Positions 14,101-23,090 of a stretch of 64,000 bases of DNA are shown one piece after another (positions within the stretch are counted from its first letter, which is position 1; the number at the start of each line of letters is the position of its first letter). The notes beneath the pieces are model-generated. The model made no database searches, had not been told where the DNA came from, and saw only the letters and a program-made list of their open reading frames with translations. A program made the translations under genes and the position numbers. Origin of the DNA: Mimachlamys varia (Eukaryota > Mollusca > Bivalvia > Pectinida > Pectinidae). Location: the NCBI GenBank assembly GCA_947623455.1, contig OX392529.1, positions 5,518,001 to 5,582,000 on the forward strand, read 5' to 3'.

Positions 14101-17100
14101 TCATAAATCGTAAGGATTACGGAAAAATCGGGAGGGTTGGCAGGTCTGCACTCTGTATAACACAAATTTATGTCTTATTTAGTATAAGAAGGTGTTTTTT
14201 TTAGAAATACCTCTCTAGTCATTCTTATACACTAGATATTGAGACAGATTTCAATTGTACATAAGTAATACAGTTTCTTTCTAGCTTCCTTTTAAAGGAA
14301 ATTTCCTTTTAGCAGATTCGGATGAGTGATGGACTGGGAAGCTGAAAGTTGCTGATTCAATCCTCACAGAAAGCGTGTTACTCGCTATCCTGTTACAAAT
14401 GGGTTTCCAGGGCAACTAGAATCTTGGTGTTTGTCTGAATTTAGGTTTAACATATTTAAAAACTTTGGAGTAGTGTGACAGTTTTTAATTGTACATAGAA
14501 TATAGTTGCAAGCCTTTTTCCTCTATGTTAATGTTGTTTGACCTTTGTCTAAACTGGTAGAGTAAACTTACACATCATAGTTCTGTTCCTCACTTTCCTC
14601 GTGTATGTCCAGTTCTTCAATGGTAGAAAGCATGTCATCTTTGTTGACTTCCAGCTGTTTCAATAACGTTTCTCTCTGGTGGAAAAAATTAAAACAGTGA
14701 AAGTATAAGTGGAAATCTGATATAAATGTGTGAACATCAATATATGGTGAAAACAAATACCAGGGGTACTTATAGGACAAATCTACAACTTCATTGCTTT
14801 ACACATGAAAAAATTATCATAACCTAGAAACTTACCATAACACAGGAATTAAGTTACTACAACGCAAAAGTTTACCACAACACAGGAATTAAGTTATCAT
14901 AACCTAGAGAGTTACCACAACACAGGAATTAAGTTACTACAACCTAGAGAGTTACCACAACACAGGAATTAAGTTATCACAACCTAGAGAGTTACCACAA
15001 CACAGGAATTAAGTTATCACAACCTAGAGAGTTACCACAACTCAGGAATTAAGTTATCATAACCTAGAGAGTTACCACAACTCAGGAAGTAGGTTATCAT
15101 AACCTAGAGAGTTACCACAACACAGGAATTAAGTTATCACAACCTAGAGAGTTACCAGAACACAGGAATTAAGTTACTACAACCTAGAGAGTTACCAAAA
15201 CACAGGAATTAAGTTATCACAACCTAGAGAGTTACCACAACACAGGAATTAAGTTACTACAACCTAGAGAGTTACCACAACACAGGAATTAAGTTATCAC
15301 AACCTAGAGAGTTACCACAACACAGGAATTAAGTTATCACAACCTAGAGAGTTACCAGAACACAAGAATTAAGTTATCACAACCTAGAGAGTTACCACAA
15401 CACAGGAATTAAGTTACTACAACCTAGAGAGTTACCACAACACAGGAATTAAGTTACTACAACCTAGAGAGTTACCACAACACAGGAATTAGGTTATCAC
15501 AACCTAGAGAGTTACCACAACACAGGAATTAAGTTATCACAACCTAGAGAGTTACCACAACTCAGGAATTAAGTTATCACAACCTAGAGAGTTACCAAAA
15601 CACAGGAATTAAGTTACTACAACCCAGAAACTTATCACAACCTAGAGAGTTACCAAAACACAGGAATTAAGTTACTACAACCCAGAAACTTATCACAACC
15701 TAGAGAGTTACCACAACACAGGAATTAGGTTATCACAACCTAGAGAGTTACCACAACACAGGAATTAAGTTATCACAACCTAGAGAGTTACCACAACTCA
15801 GGAATTAAGTTATCACAACCTAGAGAGTTACCACAACTCAGGAATTAAGTTATCATAACCTAGAGTTACCACAACACAGGAATTAAGTTATCACAACCCA
15901 GAGAGTTACTACAACACAGGAATTAAGTTACTACAACCCAGAAACTTACCACAACCCAGGAATTAAGTTACTACAACCTAGAGAGTTACCACAACTCAGG
16001 AATTAAGTTATCACAACCTAGAAAGTTACCACAACTCAGGAATTAAGTTATCATAACCTAGAGAGTTACCACAACTCAGGAATAGTTATCATAACCTAGA
16101 GAGTTACCACAACTCATGAATTAAGTTATCACAACCTAGAGAGTTACCACAACTCAGGAATTAAGTTATCACAACCTAGAGAGTTACCACAACTCAGGAA
16201 TTAAGTTATCATAACCTAGAGAGTTACCACAACTCAGGAATTAAGTTATCACAACCTAGAGAGTTACCACAACTCAGGAATTAAGTTACTACAACCCAGA
16301 AACTTATCACAACCTAGAGAGTTACCAGAACACAGGAGTTAATTTACTACAACCCAGAAACTTACCACAACCCAGGAATTAAGTTATCACAACCTAGAGA
16401 GTTACCACAACACAGGAATTAAGTTATCACAACCTAGAGAGTTACCAAAACAGAGGAATTAAGTTACTACAACCCAGAAACTTACCACAACCCAGGAATT
16501 AAGTTATCACAACCTAGAGAGTTACCAAAACACAGGAATTAAGTTATCACAACCTAGAGAGTTACCAAAACACAGGAATTAAGTTACTACAACCAAGAAA
16601 CTTACCACAACACAGGAATTAAATAACTACAACACAGAAATTTAGCACAACTCAGGAATTAAGTTATCACAACCTAGAAACTTACCACCACCCAAGAATT
16701 AATTTACTTCAATCTAGAAACTTATCACAACCTAGAGAGTCACAACAATTATGATAATATTAAGTGCAAACCTGAAGTTGTAAAAAAGGCAGGTTAAAAA
16801 ATTTGTGGAGATATTTCAGTCCAAACCCGTTCCTCATAGATGACTCAGCATATCGTACTGTTGCTGCCTCACCTGGCCTGAAACAGCAGAAAAATAAAAA
16901 CTTCAGATCCTCTTGTATCATCTAACATCACATATGTCACTCCTGCCAGTGTATTTTACTATACAATGTTAGGTGTAAGTAAAAGAGCCTGTCACCACTT
17001 GCGGAGGAGACAGAGGAATGTGTACCAGGGAAGGAGAATCAACAGTTGTAAAACTCGAGGATTGCCTCATGTTGAGCAACTCAAGAATGGTGAGAAGCCT

Positions 17101-20100
17101 ATCCAGCCTCTACCGATCTGAACGATTGCCCTTCCCTTACAAGTTGATCCTGTAATATAACACAGTGTTGGCATTACGTACTCAGTGTAATTTTGAAGTG
17201 ATCGACATCAATGCCTTGATTTGATGTCACTTAGCTGTTGAATGGGAGTTTCCTGCTCTCAACCCTCGATTGATCAGACAAAGATATCTCATACCAGAAA
17301 GTGTAAATCAACGACACAATAAATCACTCTTCTCTGTTAGAGGTGTGAATACTGTACCGTTGGAGGTGGAGACAGAAGTAGCGAGCCTTGTCCTCTAACA
17401 CAGTGCGATGGTGACCCATGTCTCTATGGTTACCAAGTACTAATATAGGGATCTGGGACGGGATCTTCTCAATCTCACGTTCAATGTATGAAAATGTCCT
17501 AAAATGTATAGAATGAAATACACTATAGCCGAAGTCATAGAAATTCCTCTTAATAAATATATATAGAAATGTGCAAAAACAGGTACAAGTAGTCCAACAG
17601 TACATAAATAGGCAAGAACACTTACCACTGTTTGGTGATGTCATACACCATGATGACTCCGTGTGACCCCTTATATACATCAATGAACTCTGCATCCAGA
17701 CTGGGCTCATCCGCCTGTCAATCAAACATGTGAACACGGTATAAGTCAAACAGCCACCGTATAACAACTTAATTAGAGTCAAACAGCCACTGTATAACAA
17801 CTTACCTAGAGTCAAACAGCCACCGTATAACAACTTACCTAGAGTCAAACAGCCACTGTATAACAACTTACTTAGAGTCAAACAGCCACCGTATAACAAC
17901 TTACCTAGAGTCAAACAGCCACTGTATAACAACTTATCTAGAGTCAAACAGCCACCATATAACAATTTACTTAGAGTCAAACAGCCACTGTATAACAACT
18001 TACTTAGAGTCAAACAGCCACCATATAACAACTTACTTAGAGTCAAACAGCCACTGTATAACAACTTACTTAGAGTCAAACAGCCACTGTATAACAACTT
18101 ACTTAGAGTCAAACAGCCACCGTATAACAACTTACCTAGAGTCAAACAGCCACCGTATAACAACTTACTTCGAGTCAAACAGCCACCATATAACAACTTA
18201 CTTAGAGTCAAACAGCCATTGTATAACAACTTACCTAGAGTCAAACAGCCACCATATAACAACTTACTTAGAGTCAAACAGCCACTGTATAACAACTTAC
18301 TCAGAGTCAAACAGCCACTGTATCACAACTTACCTAGAGTCAAACAGCCACCATATACCAACTTACTTAGAGTCAAACAGCCACTGTATAACAACTTACT
18401 TAGAGTCAAACAGCCACCATATAACAACTTACTTAGAGTCAAACAGCCACTGTATAACAACTTACTTAGAGTCAAACAGCCACTGTATAACAACTTACTT
18501 AGAGTCAAACAGCCACCATATACCAACTTACCTAGAGTCAAACAGCCACTGTATAACAACTTACTTCGAGTCAAACAGCCACCATATAACAATTTACTTA
18601 GAGTCAAACAGCCACCATATAACAACTTACCTAGAGTCAAACAGCCACCATATACCAACTTACCTGGTACCTAGAGTCAAACAGCCACCATATACCAACT
18701 TACTTAGGTCTTTGAAAACATATGCTTGATGTACATGCTATATAAGCATGAAAAACAGCAATCTGGTAAGATACCATTAATAAGAAATTATTCTGAACAT
18801 GAAGAGCTGAAATACTCATAGAGATCACATGTAGCTTAACCACAAAAGTTGTACAACTTGTGGTCTGACAACAGAGGTCACACAGTTTTTTCTTCCCAAC
18901 AAAGGTCAAATAACTTTGATCCTAACTACAGATATGAGAGCTAACAGTTATCCTGATTACTGAGGCAGCACTTCATTCCTGACAAGTGAGGTCACAGCAT
19001 TGTATGTATGTTTACTTAGATACCTGTTGTTCCTCTGATTCCATCTTTAGACCCTCCATTTTCTTTTTCTTGCGACCTTTATCGACTACATCCCACACTT
19101 CGACCTTCACCACATCATCTGTAGCTTTGTAGTTCCACTGGATGCTGCACACCTGAAAAGTCAAGGTCAGTGAATCAGACTTACCTGTATATTTGTGCGA
19201 GGTACTAGCATATTATTGGAAAGTTAGGCAAGTATCTGTATACGTTGTTTCTTGAACTGTATGATTCAGCTTATTTACATTAATGATCCTGTGAAGTTCT
19301 ATGTTTCTGTAACACATACCTGTATATTTCTGTAACACATACCTGTAACTTTCTGTAACACACAACTGTATATTCCTGTAACACATACCTGTATATATCT
19401 GTAAAACACCTGTATATTTCTGTAACACACACCTGTATATATCTGTAACACACCTGTATATTTCTGTAACACACAACTGTATATTTCTGTTACACACCTG
19501 CATATTTCTGTAACACACACCTGTATATTTCAGTAACACATACCTGTATATTTCTGTAACACACACCTGTATATTTCTGTAACACATACCTGTATATTAC
19601 TGTAACACACTAGGCTGTATGTTTCTGTAACACACACCTGTATATTTCTGTAACACACACCTTTATCGATCCACGAAATTGTCATACACACGGAACATTC
19701 AGAGAAAATGTTTTTTCTCCTGCCCACACAACTCCAACAACCCAGGTGGAGTATAAAATGGTCTGGGGTGGGTGTTACATACACACACATATGGAGATAT
19801 TAGCCACGTGGTATAGGACAAGAAGTGAGCACCTGATAATGCAGCTCCTGCGAACTCCTCAGAATTGTATATGATATAACTGTATGTGTTAATTGCATTG
19901 ATTGTATAAGAATTATATATCTATGTACTGTAAAGCGCTTTATAGTGGCTTATGTTAGCTGGAAAGAGTGCTTTATCAAATGTTGCATATTATTATTATT
20001 ATTATTACCTGTATATTTCTGTAACACACACCTGTAGGTTTCCTACAATTTTTACCTGTATTTCCTCTGTAGGTATATACTCCTCTTTGTATTTCTGACC

Positions 20101-21031
20101 TTGGAGACGATAAAACAGGCAAGTTTTCCCAACATTTCTGTCACCACGGATAACTATTTTCACTGAAATAAGAACGTTTTGTTATGAAACTGTAGCAAAT
20201 AGGTTATACATGAATAACATTAACAACTAATTTCCATGATTTAATTTTATTTATAAAGGCCTTCCACAGTATATGTAGGTTTTGAGGATATAGTTGCTAC
20301 AAATTTTGAGTAAGAAACTAGACTGGTTAAGGTTCTAAAACAAAATTCAACCCTTTGTTTTAAAAGACTCATCTGATATCATTATCAGTTTCGAAACATG
20401 TTTGAGCAAAGATTAGGAATAAGATTCATCTGTTTGGTATGAATGATATATACCAAGTTTGTTTTGTACACAAACAGGAATTGAAAGCTAAATAAGGGGC
20501 AGAATGGGTAAACATTTTACCCGTCCCTCTGTCTACCGGTAGTACTAGAGTACATTTGGACGAAATGTTGCGCTACTCATTTGACAGCTGACTTCTCTAA
20601 CTCGCCCTATTTTGGGTAGTGAGCTGATTTCAGAGGTCAGGACACCAACACTCAGCTATTGTACTCTTTGCTTGACAAAGGAAACAGACTTTTTCGAAAG
20701 CTCGCAAATTAAGTTTTCAATTCCTGTTTGTGTACAAAACAAACTCAATATATACATGTATGTTATATCAAAGGTTTACTTACGTTGTGTGTGTGTATAA
20801 AGTAAAATTTTGATATTAATTAAATTCAACCTTGCTAAGGATATCCATTCCTAATAACTTGTAAAACATAACTTTACATAACTTACTATTATATTGAACT
20901 CCTTTTGCAAACTTTCTCTGGAGCTGAGCCGCCATTGGCTGGGGCCCCGAAGAAAGAGCATTCCTGGCTCCTGCAATCTGCTGGCTGCCACCATCCTGAT
21001 TGTTGCCAAGTAGCTTCCGAAATATTGACAT
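2026..21031 (-). CDS. RABL6: Rab-like protein 6 (RABL6/Parf type), 13 coding exons, 3' end off window
   Basis: Atypical Ras-superfamily GTPase. Exons (5'->3'): 20887-21031, 20056-20162, 19024-19152, 17626-17714, 17358-17498, 16772-16877, 14572-14675, 8684-8814, 8273-8494, 6378-6528, 5562-6111, 3799-3868, 2026-2108. All junctions are GT-AG and phases are continuous, giving 676 codons. The GTPase-like domain is at about residues 49-240: P-loop GDRNVGKT (55-62), WDVVDKG (104-110) in place of the usual WDTAGQE, and NHRD (180-183) in place of NKxD. The tail is long, acidic and Ser-rich, with MVAGFQDD and a seven-Lys run near 665-671, matching the order in vertebrate RABL6 (about 730 aa). The family is linked to cell proliferation and p19ARF; function here is inferred from homology. 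Missing: the last C-terminal codons, left of base 1. The exon 11 donor is the least certain boundary. Confidence 0.95.
2129..2798. repeat. 34-bp minisatellite, about 20 copies
   Basis: Units of 34 bp with CTTAAACTGTCTTAAACATG followed by TATCTGTTGTACAA. Main variation is TACAAC/TACACC/TGCACC. Lies in RABL6 intron 12, directly upstream (in gene sense) of the exon 13 acceptor. Confidence 0.97.
2866..3842. repeat. 67-bp minisatellite spanning the exon 12 donor, about 14 copies
   Basis: Units of 67 bp with TTGTACTTACTTGACCTGGC, then GGTCGCTGTAGCT, then GGACTACTGGGTTCATTAGG. In gene sense each unit has ~43 bp matching the 3' end of RABL6 exon 12, then GTAAGTAC and ~24 bp of intron. The last unit (3799-3842) is the real exon end. 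Confidence 0.96.
3799..3868 (-). CDS. RABL6: RABL6 exon 12
   Basis: Acceptor TTTTTACAG, donor GTAAGT. Encodes [20 protein letters not shown] then ARS and one base. The last ~43 bases plus the donor are the founding unit of the 67-bp minisatellite that fills the next intron. Confidence 0.9.
3870..4817. other. RABL6 intron 11, part: no gene seen
   Basis: AT-rich intron DNA with poly-T/poly-A tracts. An open frame over 4144-4479 (+) is hydrophobic and T-rich with no family resemblance or ATG-driven context; I read it as chance. Confidence 0.6.
4818..5180. repeat. Degenerate ~147-bp tandem repeat, about 2.5 copies
   Basis: Three successive blocks begin AAGGGGAACCTG (4818, 4958) and AAGAGGAACCTG (5111). 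They share TTTGGGAA, ATATAA.GATAACAAATTTTC and CAGTCCCAAAATCAATACAG. Probably part of a dispersed repeat family inside RABL6 intron 11. Confidence 0.75.
5382..5605. repeat. 39-bp repeat at the exon 11 donor, about 5.5 copies
   Basis: Units contain TTTAGCCAGCTATCAAAGCC then TTACTCTACC or TTACTCTCAA. In gene sense this is GGCTTTGATAGCTGGCTAAA followed by AGAGTAAG. The first one or two units are inside exon 11 ([12 protein letters not shown]), the rest intronic. Confidence 0.88.
5562..6111 (-). CDS. RABL6: RABL6 exon 11 (long acidic exon)
   Basis: Acceptor TTGATCCAG. Encodes [20 protein letters not shown], then a Ser/Asp/Glu/Thr-rich stretch with VTSSEEE, as in vertebrate RABL6. The 3' end is uncertain: AAG|GTAGGC at 5562 and CAG|GTTCAG at 5607 both end in phase 0 and fit exon 12, while the stronger-looking GTAAGG at 5566 is out of phase. 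The end of the exon is the first unit of a 39-bp tandem repeat. Confidence 0.88.
6378..6528 (-). CDS. RABL6: RABL6 exon 10
   Basis: Acceptor CCTCCGCAG, donor GTAAAT. Encodes [19 protein letters not shown], matching the conserved SVxxFVPDDxLDxSFLED segment of vertebrate RABL6. A second AG six bases on would shift the frame to an early stop, which fixes the acceptor choice. Confidence 0.95.
6550..8070. repeat. 38-bp minisatellite, about 36 copies, decayed at both ends
   Basis: Core array 6750-7960 with units GTAGTAGTCTATGGGAATTA followed by GGTATAACTTTACACACT. Outer units (6550-6750 and 7960-8070) are strongly diverged, as expected for array edges. Fills RABL6 intron 9. Confidence 0.95.
8273..8494 (-). 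CDS. RABL6: RABL6 exon 9
   Basis: Acceptor CATTTTCAG, donor GTAAGT. Ser/Thr/Pro/Gln-rich linker with a basic amphipathic motif [12 protein letters not shown] near the end. Starts with a split Val codon and ends in phase 1. No enzymatic motif. Confidence 0.92.
8684..8814 (-). CDS. RABL6: RABL6 exon 8
   Basis: Acceptor TATTTTACAG, donor GTGAGG. Encodes [20 protein letters not shown] and a low-complexity tail ending PNSLP. It lies 5.7 kb from exon 7 because intron 7 holds the 15-bp array and a transposon. Correct phase on both sides. Confidence 0.92.
8815..9589. other. RABL6 intron 7, part: C18 tract, no gene
   Basis: Intron sequence with an uninterrupted run of 18 C at about 8970-8987. Open frames here (8826-9191 minus, 9395-9601 plus) have no family resemblance and no splice or repeat support. 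Confidence 0.6.
9590..11618. repeat. 15-bp minisatellite, about 135 copies, two unit types
   Basis: Units CTGTCTGTATAACAC and CTGACAGTATAACAC are intermixed. They differ by two T-to-A changes (GTCTGT vs GACAGT), and I saw no unit with only one of the two. Minor variants: GCATAAC, ACAACAC, ATTGTC. Because 15 is a multiple of 3 and there are no stops, all minus frames stay open for up to ~700 codons; this is a by-product of periodicity. Confidence 0.98.
12018..13406 (+). mobile_element. 1389-bp nested insertion, LTR-like, ATGG duplication
   Basis: Flanked by ATGG (12014-12017) and ATGG (13407-13410). Taking out the insert plus one ATGG puts the two transposase halves in one frame, so the boundaries are well supported. 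Inside are a TATA-like TATTTAAG near 12390, a row of seven short hairpins (12456-12752) and AATAAA near 13188. TGT..ACA lies 2 and 5 bases inside the ends. This resembles a solo LTR, but the ends are not exactly TG..CA and no PBS or coding region is seen. Confidence 0.6.
12456..12752 (+). repeat. Row of seven small hairpins with paired changes
   Basis: Seven stem-loops of 6-7 bp stem and 4-nt loop at 12456, 12496, 12546, 12605, 12664, 12702 and 12735. Examples: CACTCTG-AAAA-CAGAGTG, GTTCTG-AGAA-CAGAAC, TGTTCTG-AAAC-CAGAACA. Most are followed by GGCTTA..GCATG or a decayed form. They sit about 65 bp downstream of the TATA-like box, so would be in the 5' part of a transcript started there. Confidence 0.7.
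14149..14571. other. RABL6 intron 7, 5' part: no gene seen
   Basis: After the target-site copy, one partial 15-bp unit (CTCTGTATAACAC), then unique AT-rich intron. TTGCTGATTCAATCC near 14354 faintly resembles a tRNA B box but has no A box partner. Confidence 0.5.
14572..14675 (-). CDS. RABL6: RABL6 exon 7
   Basis: Acceptor TTCCACCAG, donor GTAAGT. Encodes [20 protein letters not shown], then [23 protein letters not shown] and EEQNY match the conserved helix following the GTPase-like domain in RABL6. Confidence 0.96.
14820..16745. repeat. 40-bp minisatellite, about 48 copies
   Basis: Units GTTACCACAACACAGGAATT then AAGTTATCACAACCTAGAGA. A second unit form carries ACTACAACCCAGAAACTTA and is inserted in small clusters (15620-15960, 16280-16600). 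Fills RABL6 intron 6. Confidence 0.97.
16772..16877 (-). CDS. RABL6: RABL6 exon 6
   Basis: Acceptor TGTTTCAG, donor GTTTGC. Encodes [20 protein letters not shown], then [16 protein letters not shown]. The [19 protein letters not shown] stretch is a RABL6 signature covering the G5 area and last helix. 36 codons including the split first one. Confidence 0.97.
16878..17357. other. RABL6 intron 5: unique sequence
   Basis: About 480 bp without tandem repeats or recognisable genes. Confidence 0.6.
17358..17498 (-). CDS. RABL6: RABL6 exon 5 (NHRD motif)
   Basis: Acceptor ACATTTTAG, donor GTACAG. Encodes [17 protein letters not shown], then [23 protein letters not shown] occupies the G4 (NKxD) position, the same departure as the NYRD of vertebrate RABL6. 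Ends with a split Arg codon. Confidence 0.97.
17626..17714 (-). CDS. RABL6: RABL6 exon 4
   Basis: Acceptor GATTGACAG, donor GTAAGT. Encodes [19 protein letters not shown], then [10 protein letters not shown] and a split Trp codon. DAEFxDVYK and the MVYDITKQW beta-strand match RABL6. Confidence 0.97.
17745..18712. repeat. 33-bp minisatellite, about 29 copies
   Basis: Units CTTACTTAGAGTCAAACAGC then CACCATATAACAA, with CACCGT/CACTGT and CCTAGAG variants. The 33-bp period keeps frames open on both strands (17324-18310 minus, 18219-18674 plus), but the minus frame merely runs through exons 4 and 5 into the repeat. In gene sense most units carry a GTAAGT or GTAAG donor-like motif. Lies in RABL6 intron 3. 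Confidence 0.96.
18713..19023. other. RABL6 intron 3, 5' part
   Basis: Unique intron DNA with two short GTCACA-containing repeats; nothing else recognised. Confidence 0.5.
19024..19152 (-). CDS. RABL6: RABL6 exon 3 (G3 region)
   Basis: Phase 0 at both ends, 43 codons. Contains [20 protein letters not shown], then [21 protein letters not shown] replaces the WDTAGQE of canonical Rabs, so the usual catalytic Gln is absent, as is known for RABL6. Confidence 0.97.
19300..19665. repeat. 22-24-bp minisatellite, split by a SINE
   Basis: Units ACCTGTATATTTCTGTAACA plus CAC, about 16 copies, in RABL6 intron 2. The array resumes for one unit at about 20008-20035 after the SINE, showing that the SINE landed inside it. 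Confidence 0.93.
19666..20007 (+). mobile_element. tRNA-derived SINE, 5'-truncated copy
   Basis: Shares the body of the copy at 40945-41450: CCACACAACTCCAACAACCC, GGAGTATAAAATGGTCTGGG, ATATGGAGATATTAGCCA, TATCTATGTACTGTAAAGCG. Ends in an ATT microsatellite. The tRNA-like head is reduced to a B-box remnant (TCGATCC) and an internal ~105-bp segment present in the other copy is missing. Confidence 0.88.
20056..20162 (-). CDS. RABL6: RABL6 exon 2 (P-loop)
   Basis: Acceptor TATTTCAG, donor GTAAAA. Encodes [20 protein letters not shown] and continues through [16 protein letters not shown]. This is the G1/P-loop and the switch-I equivalent, near-identical in pattern to vertebrate RABL6. 107 nt plus one carried base make exactly 36 codons. 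Confidence 0.97.
20163..20886. other. RABL6 intron 1: unique sequence
   Basis: About 720 bp. It holds an imperfect inverted repeat: ACCAAGTTTGTTTTGTACAC with CAGGAATTGAA (20452-20484) and its complement (20716-20755), a 300-bp hairpin-like unit that may be a small inverted-repeat element. Confidence 0.55.
20887..21031 (-). CDS. RABL6: RABL6 exon 1 (start exon)
   Basis: Starts MSIFRKLLG at ATG 21031 and ends KFAKGVQYN plus one base before donor GTAAGT. The [11 protein letters not shown] block is the conserved RABL6 N-terminus just before the P-loop. A possible acceptor (TTTGCAG) about 60 bp upstream suggests a separate non-coding first exon. Confidence 0.95.
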
Positions 21032-21479
21032 CTTAAAACTTATTTTATATAAACTTCCTTCTGTCTACTTTCTGCGGTATAATATACATTGCCTGCAAAC
21101 AACAATAAACTATTTTATTATGGTGACATGTTAAAAAGAACCAATACCTCGGCTAGAAAGATCAAGGTAGAACATACATATGATTGTACCTAAGAATGAA
21201 GTCACTGATACAGCATACCAAACATAAATTATACTGTACCCTACAGCTGTGTCATCCTTCCAGGGCTCATCAGTCACGCTAGGGGCCAAACAAAAAGTGA
21301 AAATCCAATTTGTTCTAAACTATTGATGGAATTTAAGGAAAGGTGCATGAAAACCCTCATTGATACAATTTTTAGAAAAGCTGAGGAGTATGTTATAATT
21401 GCAAATTAATGACAAGTTAGATAATTAATTGAGTACAGATCATGAAATGGGTCACTATTGATAAGAGACAATTGTGGCA
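21032..21479 (-). promoter_or_regulatory. RABL6 5' flank
   Basis: Region directly upstream of the RABL6 ATG. TTTGCAG about 60 bp upstream could be an acceptor, so the promoter may lie further right. No TATA box or CpG-rich block stands out. Confidence 0.35.
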
Positions 21480-22166
21480 ATCAAGACAACGGCAAACCTC
21501 CGTGACTAAAACAATCACAAGACTACGGCAAACTTCTGGGACTAAAACAATCGTAAGACTACAGCAAACCTCCAGGACTAAAACAATCACAAGACTACAT
21601 CAAACCTCCGGGACTAAAACAATCGTAAGACTACGGCAAACCTCCGGGACTAAAACAATCACAAGACTACCGCAAACTTCCGGGACTAAAACAATCACAA
21701 GACCACGGCAAACTTCCAGGACTAAAACAATCACAAGACTACCGCAAACTTCCGGGACTAAAACAATCACAAGACTACGGCAAACCTTCGGGACTAAAAC
21801 AATCACAAGACTACGGCAAACCTTCGGGACTAAAACAATCACAAGACTACGGCAAACCTCCGGGACTAAAACAATCACAAGACTACCGCAAACTTCCGGG
21901 ACTAAAACAATCACAAGACCACGGCAAACTTCCAGGACTAAAACAATCACAAGACTACGGCAAACATCCGGGACTAAAACAATCACAAGACTACGGCAAA
22001 CATCCGGGACTAAAACAATCACAAGACTACGGCAAACCTTCGGGACTAAAACAATCACAAGACTACGGCAAACCTCCGGGACTAAAACAATCACAAGACT
22101 ACGGCAAACCTTCGGGACTAAAACAATCACAAGACTACGGCAAACCTTCGGGACTAAAACAATCAA
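21480..22166. repeat. 36-bp minisatellite, about 19 copies
   Basis: Units GGACTAAAACAATCACAAGA then CTACGGCAAACCTCCG. Period divisible by three, so both strands have long open frames (242 and 188 codons, TKTITRLRQTSG-type units). Lies just upstream of RABL6. I see no start, splice or domain evidence for coding. Confidence 0.96.
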
Positions 22167-23090
22167 CTAGCAAAGCAACGATGAGTTTAACTATTGCCTA
22201 TGGAATGTGAGACGGGAAAATTGACATACAAGCTCCGTAACCTGCCTTAGTCACATAGTCACAGCATAGCTGGCTAACTAGTTTATCTATTTGCCAAAGT
22301 GTGAGACAAGACAAATGGTATTACTTGTCTAAATCAGTGTGTGATCTACGTGTTGTGTTTATTGTGTTATGGGGAAGATCAGAAGTGATACAATCTTTAC
22401 TAATTTCAATGACAGTGTTTGGTATTCTTTTCATGAGATCCTTTCAAAAAGTATATTTGCATACTGTATTACATTCTGATTATTTCATGGCCTCTCCACA
22501 ATACCCAGTCCTTGTATAAATATGTGTCAACTTTATAAATCTACAGTATGGTATACCTTGTTTTTATTTTCCTGGTTAAAACTTTGTTTTAACACAATGA
22601 ACATGTCAAGCCATGCAGTAGTTAGAAGTGGATCCTTGAAAACTCATGGGTCCTACTGGCTGCTCCAGTTATTTTCTTCCTTGCTGTTAACCCAAACACA
22701 GGCTCTTTCCCAAGCAAAAAAGGGAATTTTATTTTCCCAAGGAAAGGCAAAACAAGATGAATATGCTGTATCTTTCTCATTTCAATAAAAACAAGAGACT
22801 CCGAAGGCCTGTATTGCTCACCTGGATACATTGGTATCTACGTAATCATGGTAAAATATTGTCCAAAAAGATCTCATGGGCAGAAACAGACCCTAAGACA
22901 AATCCTTGAAGCACATCTTTATAAAATAAATTTGCTTAATGGGTGGGTATCTCAACAGTTTTTAAGTTAAACTGAAAAACTAAATCCCATAGCTATGGCT
23001 GTGGCCAGACCCTGACATCGATGCTATACTTGTTAACCCTCCCTCATTACGAGGAGACTCCCTCATTGGTGGTTTCACAGGTTAATACCT
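22167..23090. other. Intergenic, no gene recognised
   Basis: AT-rich. Frames at 22301-22519 and 22522-22788 (+) do not resemble known families. Confidence 0.5.

Larger units (their letters stand above)
11621..14148 (-). mobile_element. hAT-like DNA transposon inserted in the 15-bp array
   Basis: Terminal inverted repeats of 13 bp, CAGACCTGCCAAC (11621-11633) and its complement (14136-14148). The flanking direct repeat is CACTCT (11615-11620 and 14149-14154), and the 15-bp array resumes on the right. Length 2528 bp including a nested 1389-bp insertion. Encodes a broken BED-finger/transposase gene on the minus strand. The 6-bp target duplication is shorter than the 8 bp usual for hAT, so the superfamily is tentative. 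Confidence 0.85.

Noticed and set aside
13616..14106. Plus-strand frames of 83 and 156 codons
   Set aside because: They are antisense shadows of the BED-finger transposase on the minus strand.
17324..18310. 328-codon minus frame joining repeats to RABL6 exons 4 and 5
   Set aside because: It reads straight through two well-supported acceptors and donors and an intron; the spliced RABL6 model explains the conserved part.
21442..22170. 242-codon plus frame and 188-codon minus frame in the 36-bp array
   Set aside because: Period divisible by three keeps both strands open; no domain and no exon-like boundaries.
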